A stretch of DNA of 64,000 bases from the NCBI RefSeq assembly GCF_002554705.1, contig NZ_PDEP01000007.1, positions 62,001 through 126,000 on the forward strand, written 5' to 3'. The notes below the pieces were generated by a model. It saw nothing but the letters and a program-made list of their open reading frames with translations. It did no database searches and was not told the DNA's origin. The DNA comes from Longimonas halophila (GTDB lineage: Bacteria; Bacteroidota; Rhodothermia; Rhodothermales; Salinibacteraceae). Both the position numbers and the translations under genes were made by a program. Shown here one piece after another: positions 33,769 to 44,174 of the stretch. How positions within the stretch are numbered: position 1 is the first letter of the stretch; every line of letters starts with the position of its first letter.

Positions 33769-34125
33769 TCACGCGTCGTCGAACTCCAGTTCAACGAAGT
33801 CTTGCGCATCCACGGTATCGAGCGATCGGTAGGCCCGATACACCAGCACCAGCGAGAACGCGAGCAGCCCAAACCCAATCACAATAGCGGTTAGGATGAG
33901 CGCCTGCGAGAGGGGATTGGCGCTGCCCTCGGGTGGCAGCTTCGCCCCCAGTTCAATGAGCGGCGCCTCGGCACGCGTCATGCGCCCCAGCGTAAAGAGC
34001 AGCAGGTTCACCGCATTCGACAGAATCACAATCCCGATGACCATGCGCACCAGGTCACGGCGCTGCAGTTGGTACACTGCAATGGCCACGAGCGCACCGA
34101 TCACAAAAGCAAGCAGAGTTTCCAT
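33769..34125 (-). CDS. mnhC: Na+/H+ antiporter subunit MnhC (MrpC)
   Basis: A 118-residue protein with three helices related to NuoK, matching MrpC (about 110-125 residues). METLLAFVIGALVAIAVYQL opens the protein, LSNAVNLLLFTLGRM forms helix 2, and the middle loop contains PLSQALILTAIVIGFGLLAF. It lies between mnhB and mnhD on the same strand. The C-terminal tail is acidic (DFVELEFDDA). Confidence 0.9.
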   Translation of the reverse strand: METLLAFVIGALVAIAVYQLQRRDLVRMVIGIVILSNAVNLLLFTLGRMTRAEAPLIELGAKLPPEGSANPLSQALILTAIVIGFGLLAFSLVLVYRAYRSLDTVDAQDFVELEFDDA

Positions 34126-34202
34126 ACGTCAACACAAAAGCAGTCAGGGGGAGGCAGAGCAGAGGTCAGCAGGCGCGCATCACCACGATGCAGCTTAGCA
34201 GG

Positions 34203-34670
34203 CTACGCGGCAGGCGACGAGGGAGGCGTAGTGCCCGGCCGGTTATCGCGCGGGAAAAGGCTAAGGCCATCGTCGTCAAGCTCGTAGATGACGACGAGCG
34301 TCATGCCCACCACAAGCAGGTAGACCCCGATGTCAAACAGGATGGGCGTGCCCAGCTTGACCCCGCCGGGCAGCGTCGTCCACAGCCCCTTGAAAAAGGG
34401 CGCTCCCGAAAAGAGCGGGATGAGCGCACTTACCAGCGCAATGCCCACGCCCGATGCCATGAGCGTACGCGGATCAGCGTACAGCGCACGGCGCGCGTCT
34501 TGCGTCCCGTAGGCCATAGCGTAAAGCGCAAAGGCACTGGCTGACACAAGCCCCCCGATGAATCCACCGCCGGCCTCGTTGTGGCCGCGGAGCATCAGGA
34601 AGACCGAAAACAGAATCATCAGCGGCACCAACAGCCGGGCCGCCGTACGTAAAATCAGCGACAGTCTCAT
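34203..34670 (-). CDS. mnhB: Na+/H+ antiporter subunit MnhB (MrpB)
   Basis: A 155-residue four-helix subunit with the MrpB signature [25 protein letters not shown] near residues 20-44 (HN-PGGGF-type loop) and [20 protein letters not shown] near the end. Its ATG overlaps the mnhA stop by four bases (34667-34670), indicating translational coupling. Confidence 0.92.
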   Translation of the reverse strand: MRLSLILRTAARLLVPLMILFSVFLMLRGHNEAGGGFIGGLVSASAFALYAMAYGTQDARRALYADPRTLMASGVGIALVSALIPLFSGAPFFKGLWTTLPGGVKLGTPILFDIGVYLLVVGMTLVVIYELDDDGLSLFPRDNRPGTTPPSSPAA

Positions 34671-37024
34671 GACAGTTGCTCAACTTGTTCAGAAGCACGC
34701 GAGGCCTCGACCTTCTCCGATGTTTTGGAGCGTTTGAGGCGGAGCAGGGTGTAGATGCCAAACCCAGCGATCAGCAGCACCGTGATTTCGCCCAGTGTAT
34801 CGAGCGCACGGAAGTCCACCAGAATCGTGTTTACGATATTGCGCCCCTGGGCCTCGGAGTAGCTGTACTGCATGTAGTATTCGCCCATGCGGTTCTCGAA
34901 GGGCTGATTCAGCACTGCCAGCATGAGCGCAGTGAACATGCTTCCTGTAGCCACAGCCAGCACACCATCGCGCAGACGATGCCCAATCGAGGCCACTTCG
35001 CTAAGTGTAGGCAACGCAGCTAAGATCAGCACAAAGAGGATGACGGTGAGCGTCTCGATGAGAAACTGCGTCATCGCCAGGTCGGGCGCGCCATACATCA
35101 GGTAGGTAAGCGCAATGCTAAACCCACTGATGCCAAGCGCAGCCACCAACGCAATACGGGCACTCAGAAACAGCGTAGCGAGCGCCCCGCCCACAATAAG
35201 AAGGCTCAAGATCCACTCGTAGGGTGCAATTCCGACGAACGAGAGCACCGGGCCTTCGAATCCGAAATGACCAAAGGTATAGCCAACCACGGCGACCGTG
35301 GTGCCCAGGATGGTGGCAATGTACCGACGCAAATAGCCGTTCTGCAGGAAGTTGGTTTGCGCCGTTGCCGTAGCGAGCAATCCATTAATGGCATGGTCGT
35401 AGCCGTTGTCGAGGCCGGTGCCCAGCCAGCGCTCCAGAGCGCGGAACGGGGCGCTCTGTCGCATCGGGGTCCACGCGAAGTACGTACCCACGCCGAGCGC
35501 GACCGTCACCCCACTCAGCGCCAACGGCAGGTTGAACCCGTGCCAGATGGCCAGATGGGGCGTAGCCTCGGCCCCCATGAGGGCACTGAGCGAGGGCGCC
35601 AGGATGGCGCTGTCAAGCAGCCACGGCGCCAGGCCCAGCCCCAGACTGAGGACCGCAAGCACTGCTGCCCCAAACCACAGCCCGGTGTCCGGACGATGGG
35701 CGTGCGACGTAAGGTCGTTCAGCGGCCCCATGAACGGGCGGATGGCGAGGAGTCCTGCCGAGGCCACCAGGGCGACGTTCGCCAAGAGGGCCGCGCCGGT
35801 AAAGAACAAGGCAGCCTGGTCCAGATGCAGTGTGGCCTCATAGATAATCTCTTTCCCTATGAATCCAAAAAACAGCGGAATACCGGCCATTGAGAGGCAT
35901 GCGATAACCGCTGCGCCAAACGTAATGGGCATTTTGGAGCGCAGCCCCCCAAGCTTGGTGATATCGCGCTCGTGCACGCCGTGATCAATGGCTCCGGCCA
36001 CCATGAAGAGCGCCGCTTTGTAGAAGGCGTGGACCAGCACGAAGACGAGGCATGCCTTCAGGGCGGTTTCGGTGCCCAGCCCCAGCAGCATGGTGAGCGC
36101 CCCCAGCGCCATAATGGTTGTGTAGGCCAGGATGCCCTTCAGGTCGGTGTATTGCAGGGCGAGCCAGGCGCTAAGGACCATCGTAAACGCGCCGATGCCG
36201 CCCACAAGCCAGAACCACAGGTCGGTTCCTGAAAGCACAGGATGGAAGCGCGCCATCACGTAGATTCCGGCCTTAACCATGGTGGCGGAGTGCAAGTACG
36301 CGCTCACAGGCGTGGGCGCCTGCATGGCATTGGGAAGCCAGAAGTAGAACGGGAACTGCGCCGATTTGGTGAAGGCCCCGGCCAGCACAAGCAACACAAT
36401 GGCGGTGTAGAAGCCATGGTCGCGAATTGCCTCTCCGGTTTCGAGGATGGCCGAGATCTGCAGGGTGCCGGTGGCCTGCTCCATCAACAGAAACCCGGCC
36501 AGCAGGGCGAGCCCGCCCGCCTTTGTGATGAGTAGCGCCTGCCACGCTGCGCGGCGCGAGGCGGCCTCGTCGTGGTTGAACCCGATGAGCACGAACGAGG
36601 CGAAGCTCGTCAGCTCGAAGAAGATGTAGAAGGTAAACAGGTTGTCGGCCAGCACCAGCCCGACCATCGCGGCCATGAACATGGACAGGTAGGCAAAGAA
36701 CCGCCCAAGGTGGTGGTGACCTTTCAGGTACGCCCCGGCATAGATGAAGATGAGCGTGCCAATGCCCGTAATGAGCAGCGCAAAGAAGAGGCTGAGGCCA
36801 TCAACGTAGAACGACAGGTCCACGTTAAGGCCTGGCACCCAGGCGTAAGCCACACGCATGGTTTCGCCCGCAGCTACCGGGGCGATGAACGTGGACAGGT
36901 ACGCTGTGATACCCGCAGGCACCAGGCTGTACAGCCATCCGGTAGCGCGCCCGGTAGCCCCTGTAATCCACGGCGCCACGAGCGCGAGCGCAAACCCGGC
37001 AAAGACAGCAAGAACGATCCCCAT
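34667..37024 (-). CDS. mnhA: Na+/H+ antiporter subunit MnhA (MrpA)
   Basis: A 785-residue membrane protein, the largest Mrp subunit. Residues 1-500 form the NuoL-like antiporter domain ([59 protein letters not shown]). The C-terminal 200 residues correspond to the MrpA tail ([20 protein letters not shown]) and a DUF4040-like segment related to MrpB. Length agrees with family members of 770-800. It is expected to provide the ion path together with MnhD. It follows mnhG by 90 bases. Confidence 0.95.
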   Translation of the reverse strand: MGIVLAVFAGFALALVAPWITGATGRATGWLYSLVPAGITAYLSTFIAPVAAGETMRVAYAWVPGLNVDLSFYVDGLSLFFALLITGIGTLIFIYAGAYLKGHHHLGRFFAYLSMFMAAMVGLVLADNLFTFYIFFELTSFASFVLIGFNHDEAASRRAAWQALLITKAGGLALLAGFLLMEQATGTLQISAILETGEAIRDHGFYTAIVLLVLAGAFTKSAQFPFYFWLPNAMQAPTPVSAYLHSATMVKAGIYVMARFHPVLSGTDLWFWLVGGIGAFTMVLSAWLALQYTDLKGILAYTTIMALGALTMLLGLGTETALKACLVFVLVHAFYKAALFMVAGAIDHGVHERDITKLGGLRSKMPITFGAAVIACLSMAGIPLFFGFIGKEIIYEATLHLDQAALFFTGAALLANVALVASAGLLAIRPFMGPLNDLTSHAHRPDTGLWFGAAVLAVLSLGLGLAPWLLDSAILAPSLSALMGAEATPHLAIWHGFNLPLALSGVTVALGVGTYFAWTPMRQSAPFRALERWLGTGLDNGYDHAINGLLATATAQTNFLQNGYLRRYIATILGTTVAVVGYTFGHFGFEGPVLSFVGIAPYEWILSLLIVGGALATLFLSARIALVAALGISGFSIALTYLMYGAPDLAMTQFLIETLTVILFVLILAALPTLSEVASIGHRLRDGVLAVATGSMFTALMLAVLNQPFENRMGEYYMQYSYSEAQGRNIVNTILVDFRALDTLGEITVLLIAGFGIYTLLRLKRSKTSEKVEASRASEQVEQLS

Positions 37025-37113
37025 ACAGACAAATTGGCGTCAACCGAAAACAATGTGACAGCCGCGCGCAGGTCGGTGCGGCAGCAACGTGATGCGCGAC
37101 AGCGGAGCGCTAC

Positions 37114-37545
37114 TTACGACGAGGTGTGCTGCTTCGACGTCTCTTGAGTGGTGCATTCTGGAAACGCGTCGGTGCCGTCGGAGGCAGCATCTGAGCTTAG
37201 CACCTGGTGGGTTGGCAACTGGTCGATGGCCGTGTCATGCCACAGGCGCACCCCGATCTGCGGGCCGCCGTAGTAGGCAGCTCGCCCAATCATGTGCGCC
37301 GCTACGGGCGCGGTAAGCAGCAGAAATACGATGAGCGCCATGGACCGGGCCAGAATGCCCAGCCCAGGAAAGAAAAAGGTGAGCGAGGCCGCAATAAGCG
37401 CTACCCCCAGTGTACCGGCCTTTGTAGACGCATGCATACGCATGGGTACGTCGGGCAGGCGCACAACCCCTAACCCCGCGACAAACACGAAGAACGTGCC
37501 CCCAACAGCTAAAGCCATCCCAATCCACTCCATCACAGCGTCCAT
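37114..37545 (-). CDS. mnhG: Na+/H+ antiporter subunit MnhG (MrpG)
   Basis: A 143-residue subunit with three helices and the MrpG hallmark GLGVVRLPDVPMRMHASTKAG near residues 23-43, followed by TLGVALIAASLTFFF. The C-terminal 50 residues are hydrophilic, longer than in many homologues. It starts six bases after the mnhF stop. Confidence 0.92.
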   Translation of the reverse strand: MDAVMEWIGMALAVGGTFFVFVAGLGVVRLPDVPMRMHASTKAGTLGVALIAASLTFFFPGLGILARSMALIVFLLLTAPVAAHMIGRAAYYGGPQIGVRLWHDTAIDQLPTHQVLSSDAASDGTDAFPECTTQETSKQHTSS

Positions 37546-37551
37546 AGCAGT

Positions 37552-37884
37552 TTACTCGTTATAGTCGTCAGCAACAGTAGCTTCAAGCGAGATGTACTCA
37601 ATATATCGGGCAAAGGCAACCGTTCCCAGGAACGCAATGAGCCCTAACACCAGCCCCACCTCCAAGAAATAACTTTTATCGGTTGCAATGGCATACATCA
37701 GCATCAGCGCAATCGCCTGATATGCAATCAGATCCAAGGCAATGACACGATCGGGAAGGCTCGGTCCCCGAATAAGGCGCACCACGGCCAGCATCAGCGA
37801 CACGCTGATCAGGATTAAGCACGAATACACGGTCCACGCGAGGGGGCCACTGAGTTCCATCATGCGCAGTTCGTCGTCGGGCAT
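37552..37884 (-). CDS. mnhF: Na+/H+ antiporter subunit MnhF (MrpF)
   Basis: A 110-residue three-helix subunit. MrpF features are RLIRGPSLPDRVIALDLIAY near residues 36-55 and LGLIAFLGTVAFARYIE near the C-terminus. It is the first gene of the antiporter operon here, so promoter elements should lie at 37885-38030. Canonical operons begin with A, not F. Confidence 0.92.
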   Translation of the reverse strand: MPDDELRMMELSGPLAWTVYSCLILISVSLMLAVVRLIRGPSLPDRVIALDLIAYQAIALMLMYAIATDKSYFLEVGLVLGLIAFLGTVAFARYIEYISLEATVADDYNE

Positions 37885-38029
37885 CAGGATAGATAGACAC
37901 GGGACACGCGGTACTTCCGTGTATCCACACGCATAGGGTACAGGCTCATTCCGCTAAAACGCAATCGCCCAGCCGAAATCGACGGGCATTTCACGGTCAT
38001 AGGTCTACTTATCGGTTGCTAACCAGCAT

Positions 38030-38073
38030 GCCCCAAACAAAAAACGAGGCGACAGGACAGCGCCTGTCGCCTC
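38030..38073 (-). terminator. Rho-independent terminator of sodA
   Basis: An 11-base stem GAGGCGACAGG / CCTGTCGCCTC (38046-38056 and 38063-38073) with a six-base loop is followed on the minus strand by CGTTTTTTGTTT. It lies about 30 bases after the sodA stop. Confidence 0.9.
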
Positions 38074-38103
38074 TCTTCTACACATCTTGCCGCTCTGCGC
38101 AGC

Positions 38104-38721
38104 TTACGCATCCAGAGCGTCTTCGTAGCGTTCATTGACGGCCTCCCAGTCAACAATGTCCCAGAACTTATCGACGTAGGTGCCGCGTTCGTTCTGATAG
38201 TTCAGGTAGTAGGCGTGCTCCCACACGTCCACACCCAGAATGGGGGTATCGCCTTTCAGGTACGGGCTATCCTGGTTGGGCGTGGAGTACACGTCGAGGC
38301 TACCGTCGGGATGGGCAACGAGCCAGCCCCATCCGCTCCCGAACTGCCCGGTGGCTGCGTTGGTGAAGGATTTCTTGAAGGCATCGAACGAGCCAAACTC
38401 GTCGTCAATGGCCTCGGCAAGTGAACCGGTGGGGGCACCGCCGCCTTCGGGCGAGAGCACCGTCCAGAACAGACGGTGATTGGCGAATCCACCACCGTTG
38501 TTACGCACGGCGGTCTGGATGTCGGCGGGCAGGTTGTCCAGCCCATGCAGGAGCGCCTCAATCGAATGCTCGCTCAGGTCGTCGTGGCCCTCCAGCGCAG
38601 CGTTCAGCTTGTTCGTGTAGCCCTGATGGTGTTTGCCATGATGGATGCGCATGGTCTGCTCGTCAATGACGGGCTCCAGCGCATCGTAGTCGTACGGCAA
38701 ATCGGGAAGAGAAAAAGCCAT
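38104..38721 (-). CDS. sodA: Superoxide dismutase (Mn/Fe family)
   Basis: A 205-residue enzyme from the ATG at 38721 that dismutates superoxide to H2O2 and O2. It starts [20 protein letters not shown]. Metal ligands are His27 region (HHGKHHQGY), His in [11 protein letters not shown], and D/H in [22 protein letters not shown] with Gly and the GSGWGWL context favour the Mn or cambialistic type. A longer in-frame start at 38886 adds 55 residues that do not look like a signal and is rejected. It has its own terminator and no operon partner. A direct repeat lies in its promoter region. Confidence 0.93.
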   Translation of the reverse strand: MAFSLPDLPYDYDALEPVIDEQTMRIHHGKHHQGYTNKLNAALEGHDDLSEHSIEALLHGLDNLPADIQTAVRNNGGGFANHRLFWTVLSPEGGGAPTGSLAEAIDDEFGSFDAFKKSFTNAATGQFGSGWGWLVAHPDGSLDVYSTPNQDSPYLKGDTPILGVDVWEHAYYLNYQNERGTYVDKFWDIVDWEAVNERYEDALDA

Positions 38722-38797
38722 AATTTTCGGTACGGGGTTGATGGGTGTAGGGTGAACTGTTGGGTACTGCACGCCGCACGGCATCACCTGATCAAAT

Positions 38798-38821
38798 TGT
38801 GCAACAGATAACCTGTGCAAC
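38798..38821. promoter_or_regulatory. Direct repeat upstream of sodA, possible operator
   Basis: TGTGCAAC occurs at 38798-38805 and 38814-38821, exactly 16 bases apart, about 77-100 bases before the sodA start. A spacing near one and a half helical turns can be a regulator site. No known consensus is assigned. The rest of the 38722-39043 gap shows nothing else recognisable. Confidence 0.3.
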
Positions 38822-39043
38822 AAAGGCAACGCGGCGGCTGTCCTGCGCTCGTTGACAGAGCGCACGATGCCATTTCGTGACATCAATGGGCCTGCCTTGG
38901 CAAGTTTGAACGCACGTGCAAAACGTGCATGTCCAAGCCTGTGGGAAGGCTCGATGCGACAACGAGACCTCCCTTCGTTTGTTTTCGGCGTTGCGTCCCC
39001 ATTACAACTGCATGGAGCCGCGATGAACCCGGCGCAAGATCAC

Positions 39044-40102
39044 TTACGGGGCAGGCTCCAACTGCACTGCACTGCTCTCTGCCACGGTCTCCACGAACGA
39101 AGCCCCGAACGCTGTTGATGGAGTGTGATATCCGGGGTCGGGGCGGGCATCTTCCATTCGATGCATGGCTTCAACCGCAGTGCGGGCCGTCAGCGTATAG
39201 CCCTCGGGGCCGGTCCACCGGGCGGTGCGGGTGGAGCCATCGGGGCGCTGCACCTGCCCCCAGACCCATGAGGCGCCCGTTTTGCGCATCTCGGCATCGG
39301 GACCGTCTACGGTGCGACGCACGACGCCCTCGACCACCGGGCGCAGCACGGCGCGCAGCCAGGCCGGAAGAGACCCGGAGGCACGCAGCATCCATTGCAG
39401 GGCAGGTGGCACGTGTGTGTACACCGTAATCGTGGGAATGCCCGTAGAATGATACGCGGTGCTGACGTCGCCCCACGGAATGGCCGTGAGCGTACGCATC
39501 CGTCCGGCAATGTCTACCTCGCGGGTGTGCGTCCCGGCCGGGATGCGTACCAGCTGCCCATTGCGACGCATGAGGCTGCCCCGCCCCCATCCGCGCAGGG
39601 CGGTAAGGGCTGTGCCTCGCGAGAGCGCACCCAACCCCACAAATCCCAGCGACAGCGCCGTAGCATCGGGGCATGCCTGCGCAAGCGTAGCGGCCACGCA
39701 GTCGGTAGGCACTACGTCGAACCCAACACCGGGCAGGACGACGATGCCGGCCTTTTGTATGTCAGCCTTGCGGCGGCGCAATGCCTCGAACACCTGCCAC
39801 TCGCCGGTGATGTCAAGGTAATGCGTGCCCGTGTCCAGGCAGGCATGCAGCATAGGATGGGCGGTATCCTCGAACGGCCCCGCGCAATGCATCACACCAT
39901 CGACCTCGTTAAGAACGTCGCGCAGGGCGGTTTCGTCTTGTAGTGCTACCACGCGCCCTGGAACCGACCACTTGTTTTCCACCTCGGCCAGCCGCTCTGC
40001 ATCCCGCCCGGCGGCAATGATGCTCAGGCCGCGCCGCTTCGCTTCTTCGCCAATGAGTTGACCGGTGTATCCGTATGCGCCGTACAGCAACCATGTGTTC
40101 AT
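39044..40102 (-). CDS. Saccharopine dehydrogenase-like NAD(P)-binding reductase
   Basis: A 352-residue protein with an N-terminal Rossmann motif GAYGYTG (8-14) and the AAGRDAERLAEVENKW block. These are typical of the saccharopine dehydrogenase/trans-acting enoyl reductase group rather than true lysine-pathway enzymes. VVLPGVGFDVVPTDCVAATL near 150 is also a family hallmark. The substrate is unknown; relatives reduce lipid intermediates. It stands alone and is convergent with nothing obvious. Confidence 0.8.
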   Translation of the reverse strand: MNTWLLYGAYGYTGQLIGEEAKRRGLSIIAAGRDAERLAEVENKWSVPGRVVALQDETALRDVLNEVDGVMHCAGPFEDTAHPMLHACLDTGTHYLDITGEWQVFEALRRRKADIQKAGIVVLPGVGFDVVPTDCVAATLAQACPDATALSLGFVGLGALSRGTALTALRGWGRGSLMRRNGQLVRIPAGTHTREVDIAGRMRTLTAIPWGDVSTAYHSTGIPTITVYTHVPPALQWMLRASGSLPAWLRAVLRPVVEGVVRRTVDGPDAEMRKTGASWVWGQVQRPDGSTRTARWTGPEGYTLTARTAVEAMHRMEDARPDPGYHTPSTAFGASFVETVAESSAVQLEPAP

Positions 40103-40135
40103 TGGACAAGGGGAAACGGGAAAAGACCAACAGAA

Positions 40136-42940
40136 TCAGTACGATATCGACAGGCTTGTGTACACGATGCGCCCAATAGGAGCAGCACCGTATGCTGTTA
40201 CGTAATCGGTATCGGTAAGGTTGGTACCGCCTACGCTTACCGTGGTACGCAGTGCCGGAATGGAATAGCCGATCTGTCCATCGAGCACCGCATTGCTGTC
40301 GATGGGTCCGCGTGCGAACGGCATCTGGAACGTGTATTCGTCATGCCAGCGCAGGTTGGTGTGGTAGGTAAAGTTTCCAATTTCCCCTTCGACGCCTACG
40401 TTAAGCTTGTGCTCGGGCGTGTTGAATCCCAACCCAACGGCATCGCCCAGATTGTCGTTGTCGATATGCGACCACGTGTAATTGCCGCGCATCCGAAACG
40501 CGTCGGCAAACCGGTACTCCAATCCAAGTTGCGCCCCCTGCGTGGTGATGTCCTGGTCGGCATTGGTCCATACTTGAATCAGGCGCGGACGTAACGGGTC
40601 GTCGTCGTTACGCTGCAGGTCATTTTCGGTGATGCGACTGCCATCCTCCTTGCCGATAAACTGTCGCGTGCCAATGAAACCCGTGTACTCACTTCGGTAA
40701 TAGCTCACGTCCGCAAACAGCGCACCTGCATTGGTCTTATAGCCAACCTCGATGCTCTCCATCTCTTCCACATCGAGCGGGTCGACCTGAAAGAGGGCCT
40801 CTTGCTGCACCTGTTCAGCAACCGAGCGTCCCTCGGGGTCTCGCGACGGCGGGTTTACAGCGAAATACCCATCGCCCGCATTGCCGCGCAGCAGCGCTGT
40901 GCCCAGATCCAGGTAGATGTACTGGTCGAGCTGGGCGGGCGGACGAAACGCGCTGGCGTAGTTAACGCGGAAGTTGTGCTGACGATTTTCGCCGAGCGTG
41001 AGCACGCCCGAAAGACGCGGTGAGAACTGCGTGTCGAAATTGCGGAACGCGTCTACACGGCCTACCGCCGAAAGGCTCAGCCGGTCGTTGAAGAATCCAC
41101 GTTGCAGACGCAGGAAGCCGCCGTACTCGTCGTTGTCGATGCCATCGCGCACGTCGCGGGTGCCATCGGGATTGATGGGCGAGGCAACTTCGCCATCGGA
41201 GAAGAGCGTGCCTGCAGAGGTGAGGCGATACTGCCGGTAGTTGCCGCCCACCGTTGCATCCACAACATCAGACTCGAAGGTGTACTGCCCTTCGGCATGA
41301 TAGAGCGCCGACTCGATGTCGAACGTGGGGCGTGTCTCTCTTACGGGCAGGTTCAGGGTGGCCGAGCGGGCCGCGTCGAAGCGGTCTTCGCCCGCTTGCG
41401 GAAGCACCGACCCGGCGGCGGCCTGGGCTTGCTCAAAGGCTTCCTGAGCCGTAGCTCCTCCATTCATGGCCTGCTCGTACGCCGTGCCGTACACCGCTGC
41501 GTAGGCACCTGCGTATGACACGTCATCGGGCAGTTGCGAAGCAACAAGCACCTCGGTAGAGGTCGGATCGGGCCCCTGCACGTACAGTTGCTGGTTCATG
41601 ACGGCTCCCAGCAGATTGATGTCGTAGCTATCGCCCCCGCTATCGGCGGTGCGGTAACCGCGCATCACCCAGTTGTTGCCCTCCAGCTCCAAGGCATTCG
41701 TGCTCACCGTAATGCCGTCCCACCGGAACCGGCTGTTGCTCTGGTAGATGCCTTCGCTGCTGGAAAACCGATACCAGTACGTAGCGCGAATATCGTCGCC
41801 CAGCTGCGCACTGACGGTGGGGCTAATCTGCCATGTGCTTGCGTTCATATCGCGGCCTACAAGCGCTTCCTCGCTGTATCCCGGCAGAAAAATGTTGTTG
41901 GATGATGGGTCAATGCCCGACGATTGCAGAACATTGGCAGCCTCGGTATTGCTCAGGTTGATAGCGCCGTACCGATTTACAGCATCGTAGCCGCGCGGGT
42001 CGTTTACAGGGTTGTTGCTGGGGACGATCTCCTGCGCCTGGGCATTGAAATTACGGCTGATGTATTCATTGGCTTCCATGTAGCGGCCCACCAGCTTAAT
42101 GGCCACGCGGTCGTCGAAAAAGCCCTGTGCTATCCGGCCCGACACATCGACCAGGTCGCGTGTGCCCCCTTTCAGGCGTAGATCTACGCCCTGATCGTTG
42201 ATCGGATCGCGCGAGTTCATGATGATAACGCCGTTAAAGGCGTTGGGCCCGTACAGCGCCGAGCTTGCGCCGTGGATCAGATCCATGCTTTCCATATCCA
42301 CCAGCGGCGGCCCCGAGGTATTGCCGGAGTACACCGACAGCGAAGGGGCAACAAAGTCCACATAATCGGTAAGCTGAATGACGCGCTCCGACTTCGTGCT
42401 GTTGAAGCCCCGCGTTGACGGGCTGTTAACGAGCATAGACGAGCGGCTCACATCCACACCCGCCATCGACTCCATGCTCGCCACCAGATCGATGGATGGC
42501 CGCATGGTCAGGTCGCGCCCCGACAGCCGCCCGACCGTGACGGGCACCTCCAGAATGCGCTCGTCTACGCGGGAGGCTGACACGATGACCTCTTCGCCCC
42601 GTGCAACGGCCTCGTTCATCACAACCTCTAAGTTGCTAACAGGGCCGTTCAGCGGCTGCTCTACGGCCTGAAACCCGATAAAGGAGAAGCGCAAACGAGG
42701 CCTCTCGATCTCATCAAAGGGTACGTAGAGCGAAAACGACCCGTCGGCCCGCGATACCGTCCCGCGCTGCGTACCCATTAGCGTAATGTTTACGCCGGGC
42801 AACGACTCGCCGGTGCCGTCGAGCACAATGCCCTGCACATTAGCGTCTTGCGCAGCAGCGGGCGCGTTTAGGAGCAGAAGACCAAATAGGAGTGCACATG
42901 CCACAATGGCCTGAGCAGTACAACGGAAAACAGCAAGCAT
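40136..42940 (-). CDS. TonB-dependent outer-membrane receptor
   Basis: A 934-residue protein from the ATG at 42940. A signal peptide ends at APAAAQ. It is followed by a carboxypeptidase-like regulatory domain (VQGIVLDGTGESLPGVNITL to SFSLYVPF), a plug (VTVGRLSGRDL, MAGVDVSRSSMLVNSPSTRG, GASSALYGPNAFNGVIIMNS) and a large beta-barrel ending in the aromatic signature SLSISY. It imports a large substrate (siderophore, vitamin or sugar) with energy from TonB, and the substrate is not deducible. It is a single gene with no SusD partner, and a tonB gene is at 51313. The start at 43057 would add 39 residues before the signal peptide and is rejected. Confidence 0.9.
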   Translation of the reverse strand: MLAVFRCTAQAIVACALLFGLLLLNAPAAAQDANVQGIVLDGTGESLPGVNITLMGTQRGTVSRADGSFSLYVPFDEIERPRLRFSFIGFQAVEQPLNGPVSNLEVVMNEAVARGEEVIVSASRVDERILEVPVTVGRLSGRDLTMRPSIDLVASMESMAGVDVSRSSMLVNSPSTRGFNSTKSERVIQLTDYVDFVAPSLSVYSGNTSGPPLVDMESMDLIHGASSALYGPNAFNGVIIMNSRDPINDQGVDLRLKGGTRDLVDVSGRIAQGFFDDRVAIKLVGRYMEANEYISRNFNAQAQEIVPSNNPVNDPRGYDAVNRYGAINLSNTEAANVLQSSGIDPSSNNIFLPGYSEEALVGRDMNASTWQISPTVSAQLGDDIRATYWYRFSSSEGIYQSNSRFRWDGITVSTNALELEGNNWVMRGYRTADSGGDSYDINLLGAVMNQQLYVQGPDPTSTEVLVASQLPDDVSYAGAYAAVYGTAYEQAMNGGATAQEAFEQAQAAAGSVLPQAGEDRFDAARSATLNLPVRETRPTFDIESALYHAEGQYTFESDVVDATVGGNYRQYRLTSAGTLFSDGEVASPINPDGTRDVRDGIDNDEYGGFLRLQRGFFNDRLSLSAVGRVDAFRNFDTQFSPRLSGVLTLGENRQHNFRVNYASAFRPPAQLDQYIYLDLGTALLRGNAGDGYFAVNPPSRDPEGRSVAEQVQQEALFQVDPLDVEEMESIEVGYKTNAGALFADVSYYRSEYTGFIGTRQFIGKEDGSRITENDLQRNDDDPLRPRLIQVWTNADQDITTQGAQLGLEYRFADAFRMRGNYTWSHIDNDNLGDAVGLGFNTPEHKLNVGVEGEIGNFTYHTNLRWHDEYTFQMPFARGPIDSNAVLDGQIGYSIPALRTTVSVGGTNLTDTDYVTAYGAAPIGRIVYTSLSISY

Positions 42941-43102
42941 AAGAAGGACCGCAGCAGAGCGGTCTGTTGATACAAGGCTACAGATTGGATGCACATGAGG
43001 GAGCCCAGAGCGTATAAGCCAGACGCATCTTACGGGAAACGCAGAGGAGCGGCGCACAGAAACGGGCCCGACTGGCTCACACAGTGATCATTCTTTCTTT
43101 GC

Positions 43103-43131
43103 ATTATAGCAATCTTAAAGAAAAGGATCAA
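43103..43131 (-). promoter_or_regulatory. Possible sigma70-like promoter of the TonB receptor
   Basis: On the minus strand TTGATC (43126-43131) and TATAAT (43103-43108) are separated by 17 bases. This would give a leader of about 155 bases before the start at 42940. Bacteroidota usually use TAnnTTTG boxes, so the match may be chance. The remaining 42941-43338 gap has no gene and no riboswitch I recognise. Confidence 0.35.
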
Positions 43132-43338
43132 CCCGCGATTTGGAAGGGCGACGCTGTTTCCTGTTTGATAACACACTGCTGGTGTATGTCGATCGGCCTG
43201 CTGTGTCTCCGACACGGCCGTGATACCAAGCGCAAACGAACAGGGCAACTTGTGCCGGATTCTTGTGGTACCGATTGCCTCAGGGAGCATTCCATTTAGT
43301 ACCAATCCGCTTTTTTCTCGTCACCAAACGCACCGCCT

Positions 43339-44127
43339 ATGTCTACGCCCCCCATTGTCAACGTATCGGTCGATGCGCACGTGGCTACGCTCGAAATGAA
43401 CCGCCCCGACCGGCGCAATGCCCTCAGCCCCGAAATGGATGCGGCACTGCGCAATGCTTTTGCTGATGTGACCGCCCGCGACGATGTACGTGCGGTGCTG
43501 CTGAAGGCGGCGGGCTCTACGTTCTGTGCCGGAGCCGATCTCCAGTTCCTGCGCCCCACACCCGATCCTGAAGAAATCCAGCGCCACGTGCTCGACCGCT
43601 ATGCGCCGCTGGTACGCCAGATCATAGAGGCCCCGCTGCCTGTCGTTGCCGCCCTGAACGGCTCCACCGCCGGGGCCGGACTCGCCCTCGCGCTTGCATG
43701 CGATCTCCGCCTCATGGCCGACGATGGCGTCCTGGTTGCCGGGTTTAGCTCGATTGGTTTTGTGCCCGATTCGGGGGTCGCCTACTTTTTGGTGCGCCAC
43801 CTGGGCTATGCGCGCGCGTTTGAAATGCTTGCGCTCTCAGAACCCGTTCCGGCTACGCAATGTGCCACGTGGGGACTCGTAAACCGCGTGGTGGAAGCTG
43901 ATGAGCTACATACCACGGCCCAGTCGCTGGCTCACCGCCTGGCTGCTCGTCCTACCAAAGCACTGGGGTGGACGAAAACTTGTCTTCGGCACGCGCAAAC
44001 GCACTCGCTCGATCGCACCATTGAGCACGAAGCGCTCTACCAGAGTCTCGCTGTGCAAACAGACGACCATGCCGAAGGCGTACAGGCCTTTGTCGAGAAG
44101 CGCGATGCGTCGTTTTCAGGGATGTGA
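43339..44127 (+). CDS. Enoyl-CoA hydratase/isomerase family protein
   Basis: A 262-residue crotonase-fold protein. The two oxyanion-hole segments are present: FCAGADLQFL near residues 63-72 and LNGSTAGAGLALALACDLRL near 106-125. IGFVPDSGVAYFLVRHLG near 139-156 resembles the PaaG-type isomerase group, with the acidic residue in PDSG. It may hydrate or isomerise an enoyl-CoA in beta-oxidation or aromatic degradation, together with enzymes such as the acyl-CoA dehydrogenase at 7722. It is divergent from the TonB receptor and convergent with the CYTH gene. Confidence 0.88.
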   Translation: MSTPPIVNVSVDAHVATLEMNRPDRRNALSPEMDAALRNAFADVTARDDVRAVLLKAAGSTFCAGADLQFLRPTPDPEEIQRHVLDRYAPLVRQIIEAPLPVVAALNGSTAGAGLALALACDLRLMADDGVLVAGFSSIGFVPDSGVAYFLVRHLGYARAFEMLALSEPVPATQCATWGLVNRVVEADELHTTAQSLAHRLAARPTKALGWTKTCLRHAQTHSLDRTIEHEALYQSLAVQTDDHAEGVQAFVEKRDASFSGM

Positions 44128-44174
44128 TCGGGTTGAGGATCTGATCGGCACAGCCCGCCGAGCATTGCCACCCG

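Noticed and set aside
42941..43100. Possible riboswitch in the TonB receptor leader
   Set aside because: No cobalamin, TPP or other riboswitch core sequence could be recognised.
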